From contig JAGRHB010000003.1 in NCBI GenBank assembly GCA_020445245.1, positions 1-25,233 of the forward strand: DNA of 25,233 nucleotides, in the 5' to 3' direction. The stretch comes from Gammaproteobacteria bacterium (lineage in GTDB: Bacteria; Pseudomonadota; Gammaproteobacteria; Chromatiales; Sedimenticolaceae). Numbering within the stretch: position 1 is the first letter of the stretch; each line of letters begins with the position of its first letter. A model generated the notes under the pieces. That model did not search any database and was not told the DNA's origin. It saw only the letters and a list, made by a program, of their open reading frames with translations. The position numbers were made by a program, and so were the translations under genes. Below are positions 1-6,379 of the stretch, piece after piece.

Positions 1-36
<36 letters not shown>

Positions 37-47
37 GATATTTCCGG

Positions 48-80
48 AAACCCCGCGCTCGAGCGGGGTTTCTTGTTTCA
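48..80 (+). terminator. Intrinsic terminator after tRNA-Gly
   Basis: AAACCCCGC (48-56) pairs perfectly with GCGGGGTTT (63-71) over a 6-nt loop and is followed by a T-rich run (TTTCTTGTTT). It is the classic hairpin plus U-tract shape. It lies between tRNA-Gly and tRNA-Cys, so either the two are separate transcripts or termination is partial. Confidence 0.75.
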
Positions 81-114
81 GCGGGCACATCGTTGTCGCT
101 GATGCGCCCAAATT

Positions 115-188
115 GGCCGAGTGGCAGAGTGGTCATGCAGCGGATTGCAAATCCGTGGACGTCGGTTCGATTCCGGCCTCGGCCTCCA
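115..188 (+). tRNA. tRNA-Cys (anticodon GCA)
   Basis: The full cloverleaf can be drawn. Acceptor GGCCGAG (115-121) pairs with CTCGGCC (178-184), with discriminator T185, diagnostic of tRNA-Cys, and encoded CCA (186-188). The anticodon stem GCGGA/TCCGT encloses loop TTGCAAA with anticodon GCA at 147-149. The T stem is GTCGG/CCGGC around TTCGATT. The length is 74 nt. Confidence 0.97.
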
Positions 189-497
189 CTTCAATCCTGA
201 TCCTCCGACAGCCCAGCGGCAGTCTTTTGGTGCCGCCCATTGCGGTACATGCTTTTATTGTTGCCGCGCCCCGGCGTCTCCCCGTTCTCAACAAAAGATT
301 CGTGATCGCTTGATCTGGCGCAGCTCGTTTTCCTGCTTCTGCTTGTTCCGTCGACCGGTCAATCCGACACTGAAAACAAAGGATGGATGACGCCGTCATC
401 CTGAATCGCACCCGGTAACGGGGTGGGGCAGAAGGTGCCAAGAGCAGCATTTTCGTCGAGGGAGGTGGGAACCGTCACCGTCGGGTGAAGGGGAGAA
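189..497. other. Non-coding stretch after tRNA-Cys
   Basis: No convincing gene lies in these 309 bases. Short ORFs here run through the tRNA or have arginine/proline-rich shadow composition. A 6-bp hairpin (GCGGCA 216-221 with TGCCGC 231-236) lacks a following T tract, so I do not call it a terminator. A purine-rich ribosome-binding site at 488-495 belongs to the next gene. Confidence 0.5.
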
Positions 498-884
498 ATG
501 GACCTCCAAGGATATCTCAGCGGTCGCATCGTCAACCGGACGCACTACACCTTGACCCCGGTGAACTGTGTAACGGATTCGGGCGGTCGGGTGGCGCTCG
601 GGGGCGCGATAGAGCCCCTCAAGGAAGGTATCGTCTTCACTATCTCGGATATTGGCACCTCCGGTGTTCATAAACGCGGCCAGTGCATGTTCGCGATATA
701 TGATGATTTCGGCGCGGACACACTGTCGCGGCTGATCGTCCAATGGGACTCGGTCGAATCCAACGAACCGGTCAACCTTTCGGCCTGGATAGAGGGTCGT
801 GAATCCGCCGAGGTGGTTTGTTCGCTGGAATCGGGCGAGCGGGGGCAGCGGTTTCTGACCTGTGTGGTCGACTGCAAGCACTGA
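498..884 (+). CDS. Hypothetical protein, 128 aa, between tRNA-Cys and tRNA-Leu
   Basis: I do not recognise this gene. The ATG follows a strong purine run (AAGGGGAG, 488-495) with rather short spacing, which supports this start. The predicted product is soluble, without signal peptide or membrane segment. It is rich in Val, Ile, Gly, Ser and Thr in alternating patterns that suggest a beta-sandwich, and has five Cys, two of them near the C-terminus (TCVVDCKH). The opening pattern IVNRTHYTLTP and a mid-protein acidic/glycine segment recall small aegerolysin-like beta-sandwich proteins, but this is a weak resemblance. It sits alone on the plus strand between two tRNA genes whose neighbours are adjacent in E. 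coli. The opposite-strand ORF across 396-1013 looks like a shadow. Confidence 0.6.
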   Translation: MDLQGYLSGRIVNRTHYTLTPVNCVTDSGGRVALGGAIEPLKEGIVFTISDIGTSGVHKRGQCMFAIYDDFGADTLSRLIVQWDSVESNEPVNLSAWIEGRESAEVVCSLESGERGQRFLTCVVDCKH

Positions 885-936
885 GTGTCCGCGTGCAAGG
901 GACGACGTCGTACTGCATGGCTCACATGCCACCCGG

Positions 937-981
937 TGATAGAATGCCGCGCTTGACCATGCGAGTGGGTTTTCCGCATGG
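937..981 (+). promoter_or_regulatory. Possible promoter and leader hairpin for tRNA-Leu
   Basis: TGATAGAAT (937-945) looks like an extended -10 element (TGn plus TAGAAT). No good -35 is seen 17 nt upstream. Just downstream CCATGCG (957-963) pairs perfectly with CGCATGG (975-981) over an 11-nt loop. The hairpin would lie in the 5' leader of the tRNA-Leu precursor. The assignment is inferred from position and motif only. Confidence 0.4.
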
Positions 982-1018
982 TGATCCCGTTCGTCGGGAT
1001 CTGAAAGTGCCATACCGC

Positions 1019-1106
1019 GCCCGGATGGCGGAACAGGTAGACGCAGCGGACTTAAAATCCGCCGGTTATTGCAACCGTGCCGGTTCGACCCCGGCTCTGG
1101 GCACCA
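1019..1106 (+). tRNA. tRNA-Leu (anticodon UAA)
   Basis: A class II tRNA of 88 nt. Acceptor GCCCGGA (1019-1025) pairs with TCTGGGC (1096-1102, one G-U), discriminator A1103, encoded CCA 1104-1106. The anticodon loop CTTAAAA (1051-1057) holds TAA at 1053-1055. A long variable arm lies between the anticodon and T arms. The T arm is CCGGTTCGACCCCGG. It completes the Gly-Cys-Leu(UAA) order known from E. coli. Confidence 0.97.
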
Positions 1107-1149
1107 TTTCTGCGGGTATTCGGACCCAGCGCCGCCTATCCGCGCGCGT

Positions 1150-1365
1150 TCATGGCTCTTGAGGCCATTTCACCCACCGTGGGCGGTCCGCGCTTCTTTC
1201 TATCACTGCGTCCAGATGCTCGTCACGCACCAGGGCAGTGACGACATATTGGTCCCGGACGTGGCCCAGATCCTCGATGCGGTGAATGCGCGCGAGTGCG
1301 TGCTGACACATCAATTCTTCAAGCTGCTGGTGACTGATCGTGAACAACAGGGTCTTCATCGACAT
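1150..1365 (-). CDS. Small hypothetical protein (71 aa) downstream of CBS-domain gene
   Basis: This short ORF starts 24 bp after the stop of the CBS-domain gene on the same strand and is probably co-transcribed with it. The product has a plausible mixed alpha/beta composition (MKTLLFTISHQQLEELM, then RDQYVVTALVRDEHLDAVIE) unlike the arginine-rich shadow frames nearby. I do not recognise a family. A second in-frame ATG two codons in (1359) is an alternative start. Only a weak ribosome-binding site (GGACGAG) is visible. It may be a small partner or regulator of the CBS protein, but nothing in the sequence says so directly. Confidence 0.5.
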   Translation of the reverse strand: MSMKTLLFTISHQQLEELMCQHALARIHRIEDLGHVRDQYVVTALVRDEHLDAVIERSADRPRWVKWPQEP

Positions 1366-1389
1366 TTGACTCGTCCGGCGGCCTGCAGC

Positions 1390-2013
1390 TCAATCCACGG
1401 TGTTGGCCGGCCCGGCCTTGCGCATCCGGTCGAAGAAAATACGCACGAGGTTGGAGCGTGTGATCATGCCGAGCGGTACCCGCTGCTCGTCGATGACGAC
1501 AAGACGTTTGACCCGATGCTTTTTCATGGACTCCAGTGCTTCCTCGATGCACTGCTGCGGGTGGATGGTAATGACTTCGGTGACCATCAGTGCGCTGACC
1601 GTCTCGTTGGGTTCACGCAACTGGATCGGGTGTGAAAACATCCCTTCGAGGGTCTGCCAGAGGTTCTGTGAGGCACGGTGGCAGGGGACGCCGATCGCGG
1701 TGAGCAGATCCGCCTCTGTGATGATGCCCACCAGATGGTTGAGATGATCGACCACGGGAAGGCCACTGATCTGATGCGTCAACAGAAGCTGCGCCGCCGT
1801 ACTCAGCGGGGCATCCGGCGTCACGGTGTGCACCGGATGGGTCATCAGTGTGCGCACCCGCAGTGACTCGGCCCGCCGCATTTGTGCGTGCTTGCGCGCC
1901 TTGTCGGTGATCACGATGAGATCGCTCACCGTGACGTCGATGACGCTGCCCATTTCGTCGAGTGCGTGCTCGAAGTCCTCCCGGGACAGCGAACACCAAT
2001 TGTCGTCAGGCAT
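1390..2013 (-). CDS. Tandem CBS-domain protein
   Basis: Predicted 207-aa cytosolic protein. Residues from about 55 on form two CBS repeats. The first runs from VRTLMTHPVHTVTPDAPLS through ISGLPVVDHLNHLVGIIT. The second runs from VSALMVTEVITIHPQQCIE through VKRLVVIDEQRVPLGMIT. CBS pairs bind adenosine nucleotides and usually act as energy sensors or regulatory modules. The N-terminal ~50 residues are acidic and helical, with no recognisable catalytic domain. I chose the ATG at 2013 because CAGGGGGCAG lies just upstream on the minus strand. An in-frame ATG at 2079 would add 22 residues without a good site. It is divergent from the type I secretion operon, with 320 bp between them. Confidence 0.85.
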   Translation of the reverse strand: MPDDNWCSLSREDFEHALDEMGSVIDVTVSDLIVITDKARKHAQMRRAESLRVRTLMTHPVHTVTPDAPLSTAAQLLLTHQISGLPVVDHLNHLVGIITEADLLTAIGVPCHRASQNLWQTLEGMFSHPIQLREPNETVSALMVTEVITIHPQQCIEEALESMKKHRVKRLVVIDEQRVPLGMITRSNLVRIFFDRMRKAGPANTVD

Positions 2014-2333
2014 GATCTGCCCCCTGTCGGCGTTGAATGCAAGGATACGCAGACAACCCGGGGCTGCTGCGACCGGCACTGCTTTTTTTCTCGTACCTTA
2101 TTCTAGGATAGACGGTGGGGGCGGTTCACAGGGGCGGCGGCCTCGTGGGAGCACGCTCGACGCCTGGTCGCCGCGCGCTGAAATTGTAGGAATAATCTGA
2201 AAGTGCGCCGCGCGGGGAATTCCTGCTTGCCGTGGAGGGTGCAGTCCGTTAGTTTTTCCGGGCGAGCCAGGGAGGCGGTTCGCTGCGAGTTTTCCGGAGC
2301 GACAGACCGGACTGACCCATGGAAGGGCAGGAC
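2014..2333. promoter_or_regulatory. Divergent intergenic region upstream of the secretion operon
   Basis: These 320 bases separate the minus-strand CBS gene from the plus-strand secretion operon and must hold promoters for both. AT-richer patches at 2088-2110 (TTATTCTAGGATA) and 2188-2212 (AAATTGTAGGAATAATCT) are the likeliest -10 locations. I could not pair either with a convincing -35 at normal spacing. No gene is supported here. Confidence 0.35.
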
Positions 2334-4544
2334 ATGCATGACAGTACAAAGGGCGGTCAGCCGGATACCGGGCTGGCCTGCCTGATCATCGTTGCACGAT
2401 TTCACGGCCTGGCCGCTGACATTGCGCAGGTACGACACACATCGGGTTCGACCGGGCCCATCCTGCCCGAAACCGAACTGTTGCGGGCCGGGAAGTCGCT
2501 GGGGTTGAAGGTGCGAGGCATCAGGTCGACCTGGCAGCGACTGCCACGCACGCCGTTGCCGACAATCGCGCAGACCCGTGACGGCAGGTGCATCGTGCTC
2601 GCCGGTGTCAGGGACAACGAGGTGCTGGTCCATGATCCGTGCGAGCTCCGTCCCCGTATCCTGTCGCGCGAGGCATTCGAGGCGGTCTGGTCCGGCAGGC
2701 TGATCCTCGCCACCCGACGCCTGTCCGACCCGCAGGGCAACGGGTCCTTCGGCTTCCGCTGGTTCCTTCCGGCGATCGTCAAATACCGTCGATTCTTCTT
2801 CGAGGTTCTGGCGGCATCGTTCTTCCTGCAGCTGTTCGCATTGATCATGCCGTTGTTCTTTCAGGTGATCATCGACAAGGTGTTGGTGCACCATGGGATG
2901 ACCACACTGGACGTTCTGGCAGTCGGACTGCTGGCCCTTTCTGTGTTCGAGATCGTCCTCGGCGGCCTGCGCACCTATCTGTTTTCGCATACCACCAACC
3001 GGGTCGACGTGTTGCTCGGCGCCAAGCTGTTCGCTCATCTGTTGCACCTGCCGCTGGCGTATTTCGAATCGCGGCGCGTGGGCGATTCGGTGGCCCGCGT
3101 GCGCGAGCTGGAGAATATTCGCAATTTCCTGACCGGGTCATCGCTCACCCTGGTGATCGACCTGTTCTTCACCCTGGTGTTCTTCGTGGTGCTGTACTAC
3201 TACAGCCCGGTGCTGGCAGGTGTGGTTGCTGGGGCTCTCCCTTTCTACATCGTCCTTTCGGCCGGGGTAACGCCGGTCCTGCGAAAGCGCCTCGAAGACA
3301 AGTTCAACCGTGGTGCTGAAAATCAGGCCTTCCTGGTCGAGTCGGTCAACGGTATCGAGACGCTCAAGTCGATGGCGGTTGAACCGCAGATGCAAAGGCG
3401 CTGGGAGGAGCAGCTGGCCGGCTATGTCGCGTCCAGCTTCAGGGCCGCCCATCTGGGCAATATCGCCAGCCAGAGTGCCGGCCTCGTCAACAAGGTGGCC
3501 GCGGTACTGATCCTGTGGATCGGCGCCACCCTGGTGATGAAGGGCGAGCTGTCGGTCGGTCAGTTGATCGCATTCAATATGATCGCCGGACGCGTCAGTG
3601 GTCCAATCCTGCGACTGGTGCAGCTGTGGCAGGATTTCCAGCAGGCGGGCATCTCGGTGCGGCGCCTGGGCGATATCCTCAACACCCCGACGGAGCCAGG
3701 CTGCAACCCGGGCCGCGCGACCCTGCCGGAGCTCAAGGGCGAGGTGCGCTTCGATCACGTGGATTTCCGTTACACCTCCGGGCGCCCGCAGGTGCTCCGC
3801 GATATCGATCTCGTGGTCCGCCCGGGCGAAGTGGTTGGCATCGTCGGCAGATCGGGTTCGGGCAAGAGCACCCTGACCAAGCTGATTCAACGTCTGTATG
3901 TGCCCGAAACGGGACGAGTCCTGGTCGATGGCGTCGATCTGGCCCTGGTCGAGCCGGCCTGGTTGCGCCGCCAGGTGGGGGTTGTTCTGCAGGAAAACTT
4001 TCTGTTCAACCGCAGCGTGCGCGAAAACATCGCGCTGGCCAATCCAGGCCTGCCGATGGAACCGGTAATGGCCGCGGCAAGACTGGCCGGGGCACATGAT
4101 TTCATCCTCGAACTGCCCGAAGGGTATGACTCGCTGGTTGGTGAGCATGGGACCAATCTGTCCGGCGGGCAGCGCCAGCGTATCGCGATCGCCCGCGCCC
4201 TGGTCACCAACCCCGGCATCCTGATCCTCGACGAGGCGACCAGTGCGCTTGACTATGAGTCCGAGCGTATTGTCCAGCAGAACATGCGCGCTATCAGCAT
4301 GGGCAGGACCGTGTTCATCATCGCTCATCGCCTGAGCGCGGTGCGGCATGCCGATCGGATCCTGGTGGTAGACGAGGGCCGGTTGGTCGAGCAGGGTGGC
4401 CACGAAGCGCTGCTGAAGCAGCGTGGAATCTACGCCCGCCTGTACGCGATGCAGGCCGGATTGGCGGCTAGCGACCACGCGCCGCGCTATTCCGCTCCCC
4501 CGGCCGCCCCGGACGCGCAACCTTCGCTCGGAGGGCAGGCGTGA
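2334..4544 (+). CDS. Type I secretion ABC transporter (HlyB/RtxB-like) with inactive C39-like domain
   Basis: Predicted 736-aa inner-membrane exporter that uses ATP to drive the RTX substrate through a type I channel. Residues ~1-130 are a C39-peptidase-like domain. The catalytic Cys position reads Thr (DTG, residues 11-13), and the His position also appears lost (CIVL), as in the non-cleaving domains of HlyB-type exporters. Hydrophobic transmembrane segments span ~153-410. The nucleotide-binding domain has Walker A GRSGSGKST (505-513), Q-loop QENFLF, signature LSGGQ (609-613), Walker B LILDEATSALD (630-640) and H-loop AHRLS. Start ATG 2334 follows AAGGGCAGGA, while the ATG at 2319 lacks such a site. 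Its 3' end overlaps the adaptor gene by 4 bp (GTGA), indicating translational coupling. Confidence 0.95.
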   Translation: MHDSTKGGQPDTGLACLIIVARFHGLAADIAQVRHTSGSTGPILPETELLRAGKSLGLKVRGIRSTWQRLPRTPLPTIAQTRDGRCIVLAGVRDNEVLVHDPCELRPRILSREAFEAVWSGRLILATRRLSDPQGNGSFGFRWFLPAIVKYRRFFFEVLAASFFLQLFALIMPLFFQVIIDKVLVHHGMTTLDVLAVGLLALSVFEIVLGGLRTYLFSHTTNRVDVLLGAKLFAHLLHLPLAYFESRRVGDSVARVRELENIRNFLTGSSLTLVIDLFFTLVFFVVLYYYSPVLAGVVAGALPFYIVLSAGVTPVLRKRLEDKFNRGAENQAFLVESVNGIETLKSMAVEPQMQRRWEEQLAGYVASSFRAAHLGNIASQSAGLVNKVAAVLILWIGATLVMKGELSVGQLIAFNMIAGRVSGPILRLVQLWQDFQQAGISVRRLGDILNTPTEPGCNPGRATLPELKGEVRFDHVDFRYTSGRPQVLRDIDLVVRPGEVVGIVGRSGSGKSTLTKLIQRLYVPETGRVLVDGVDLALVEPAWLRRQVGVVLQENFLFNRSVRENIALANPGLPMEPVMAAARLAGAHDFILELPEGYDSLVGEHGTNLSGGQRQRIAIARALVTNPGILILDEATSALDYESERIVQQNMRAISMGRTVFIIAHRLSAVRHADRILVVDEGRLVEQGGHEALLKQRGIYARLYAMQAGLAASDHAPRYSAPPAAPDAQPSLGGQA

Positions 4545-5845
4545 ACCGCAGCGTCGAAACTGCTTTTCTGCCGGCCGTGCTGGAGCTCCAGGAGAACCCG
4601 CCTTCACCGGCCGGGCGACTGATTCTTTGGACCATTCTGACGTTTTTCGTGCTGGCGATCATCTGGGCAGGTATCAGCGAGGTCGACGTCGTCTCGGTCG
4701 CGCAGGGGCGCATCATTCCGAGCGGACACAGCAAGTCCGTGCAGCCGCTGGAGATCGGCACAGTGACGGCGATCCACGTGATCGATGGACAGGCTGTCGA
4801 GGCCGGCGAGGTACTGATCGAGCTCGATCGGAGCAGTGCGCAGGCCGATGTCAACCGCCTGCGTGCCGAGCAAGACACGGTACAACGCGAGATCCTGCGC
4901 TATCGGCAACTTGCGGAATGGCTCCTTGCTGACTCATCGCCGAGCGAACAGCAGCTGCAATCCGTCGATGACAATCTGCTGCGTCAACAGTGGAGGGAAT
5001 TCAGCGACCGAATCGAAGTGCTTCGGCGTGAGCAGGATCAGCAACACACAGCGCGCCAGAGCGCGCAGCACCAGGTCGCGAAGCTCGAGGCCGTACTGCC
5101 AATCGTTGCACGCAAGGCCAGAGATCAGAAGGGTCTGGCGGACAAGCAGCTGTTATCCGAACAGCAATACCTCGCGACCGAACAGGAACGCCGCGAGATC
5201 TTCCACGATCTGCGCACGCAGAAGGGAAGGGTGGATGAGCTTCAAGCCGCGGAGCGGGCTCTGGTTGCGCGAATCGCCTACACGCGCAGCGAATTTCATC
5301 GTCGTGTGCTCGAGGGCCTCGACGAGGCGCATCACCGACAATCCACGATCAGGCAGGAACGGATCAAAGCCGATACCCGGATCACGGCTCGGACCATCAC
5401 TGCCCCGGTCAAGGGCGTGGTGCAGCAGCTTGCTGTTCACAGTATCGGTGCGATCGTCACCGCGGCACAGGAACTGATGGTGATCGTTCCTGCGGGTGGA
5501 GCGATGGAAGTCGAGGCGGTGCTCGAGAACAAGGATATCGGTTTCGTGGAAGTCGGCCAGCATGCCGAAATCAAGATTGATACATTTCCGTTTACCAAGT
5601 ACGGCACCATTGCAGGTGAGGTGGTGGGTCTGTCCAGTGATGCAGTGGCAGATGACAGAATGGGGCTGGTTTACAAGATGCGTGTGGCGATGAATCGTTC
5701 CAGTGTGGAAGTCAACGGCAAGCACGTCGACCTGCAACCGGGGATGGCTGTCGCGGTGGAAGCAAAAACGGGGACTCGTAGAATCATGGAATTCTTTTTG
5801 AGCCCGCTTTCGCGTTATGCACAGGAGAGCGCGCGCGAGCGCTAA
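4541..5845 (+). CDS. Type I secretion periplasmic adaptor (HlyD family)
   Basis: Predicted 434-aa membrane fusion protein linking the ABC exporter to an outer-membrane TolC-type channel. It has a short cytoplasmic N-terminus and one transmembrane segment at ~27-46. The first half of a lipoyl-like domain follows (VSVAQGRIIPSG, then HVIDGQAVEAGEVLIELD), then a long coiled coil (~98-285, rich in E, Q, R and L). The second lipoyl half (ITAPVKGVVQQLAVHSIGAI) and a beta-barrel region (VGQHAEIKIDTFPFTKYG) complete it. The GTG start lies within the stop of the ABC gene and is preceded by GGAGGGCAGG. Length and order fit HlyD. No TolC homologue is encoded in the window. Confidence 0.95.
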   Translation: MNRSVETAFLPAVLELQENPPSPAGRLILWTILTFFVLAIIWAGISEVDVVSVAQGRIIPSGHSKSVQPLEIGTVTAIHVIDGQAVEAGEVLIELDRSSAQADVNRLRAEQDTVQREILRYRQLAEWLLADSSPSEQQLQSVDDNLLRQQWREFSDRIEVLRREQDQQHTARQSAQHQVAKLEAVLPIVARKARDQKGLADKQLLSEQQYLATEQERREIFHDLRTQKGRVDELQAAERALVARIAYTRSEFHRRVLEGLDEAHHRQSTIRQERIKADTRITARTITAPVKGVVQQLAVHSIGAIVTAAQELMVIVPAGGAMEVEAVLENKDIGFVEVGQHAEIKIDTFPFTKYGTIAGEVVGLSSDAVADDRMGLVYKMRVAMNRSSVEVNGKHVDLQPGMAVAVEAKTGTRRIMEFFLSPLSRYAQESARER

Positions 5846-5869
5846 CAATCAAATCGTGCGACAGGAGCG

Positions 5870-5899
5870 ATGAAAATCGCAAAAAACAGGGTTTATTAA
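5870..5899 (+). CDS. Possible 9-codon leader peptide
   Basis: ATG at 5870 is preceded by a good ribosome-binding site (ACAGGAGCG) and opens a 9-codon frame (MKIAKNRVY, stop TAA 5897-5899). It lies in the 80-bp gap between the adaptor gene and the 144-aa gene. It could be a translated leader or coupling peptide, or simply chance. Nothing beyond the start signal supports it. Confidence 0.25.
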   Translation: MKIAKNRVY

Positions 5900-5925
5900 T
5901 GTGTGCAAGTTCAGGTGAATAACTT

Positions 5926-6360
5926 ATGGCTTTTGTGAACGAACTCATCAGTGAAGATGACAGGAAGAAGTACGACCTCGACAAAGTGGAATGTGGGCCA
6001 GGGATGCGCGCGAAAACTCCTCAACGGCAATGGACGATTGATCACGAGCGCGAAATCTATCTGCGGGTGATTAAGCGTGGACGAGAGGAGTACAACTACA
6101 AGTCGACCTGGCACTTCTGTTGGCGCGGTGAGCTCATGACGGTCTGCCTGGAGACACTCAGTGCCGGAGGTGAACGCGGTGGACATGGCTGGTCGCATTA
6201 CAAACTGGTCGATTGCTATATGAAAGGGTTTTTTGTGCCAGATCACTTGTCGGATCGACGCGAGGAAATCATTGCCGATCTCAAAGACGCGCTGACCGCC
6301 TACAAAGGCGGCGGAGTCCACTCGACCAGAACGACCAGCGAGACAACGCTCACCATCTAG
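5926..6360 (+). CDS. Small soluble protein next to RTX gene; candidate immunity or partner protein
   Basis: Predicted 144 aa, with no signal peptide or membrane segment, so cytosolic. The start is supported by CAGGTGA upstream. The opening MAFVNELISEDDRKKYDLDK, the middle QWTIDHEREIYLRVIKRGRE and the tail REEIIADLKDALTAYK form a pattern I associate, from memory, with a family of small proteins often encoded beside large secreted proteins. I cannot name a characterised member. It has many aromatic residues (WHFCWRGE, HGWSHYKL). It lies between the adaptor and the RTX gene, 19 bp before the latter, in the same operon. It does not look like an HlyC-type acyltransferase. An immunity role is inferred from location, size and cytosolic character; chaperone or secretion-accessory roles are alternatives. 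Confidence 0.8.
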   Translation: MAFVNELISEDDRKKYDLDKVECGPGMRAKTPQRQWTIDHEREIYLRVIKRGREEYNYKSTWHFCWRGELMTVCLETLSAGGERGGHGWSHYKLVDCYMKGFFVPDHLSDRREEIIADLKDALTAYKGGGVHSTRTTSETTLTI

Positions 6361-6379
6361 CCAGGGAAGACATACAAGG

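Noticed and set aside
216..236. Hairpin after tRNA-Cys considered as a terminator
   Set aside because: The 6-bp stem is followed by CCATTGCGG, not a T tract.
396..1013. 205-codon minus-strand ORF opposite the 128-aa gene
   Set aside because: Composition is His, Pro and Arg rich without recognisable domain, and the plus-strand frame has a clear ribosome-binding site. Treated as a shadow.
3138..4607. 489-codon minus-strand ORF
   Set aside because: Lies entirely opposite the ABC exporter and the adaptor start, whose motifs are unmistakable. It is a codon-bias shadow.
5926..6360. 144-aa gene considered as an HlyC/RTX-activating acyltransferase
   Set aside because: Size is near that family, but I see none of the expected family pattern, and the protein's motifs fit a different small-protein family.
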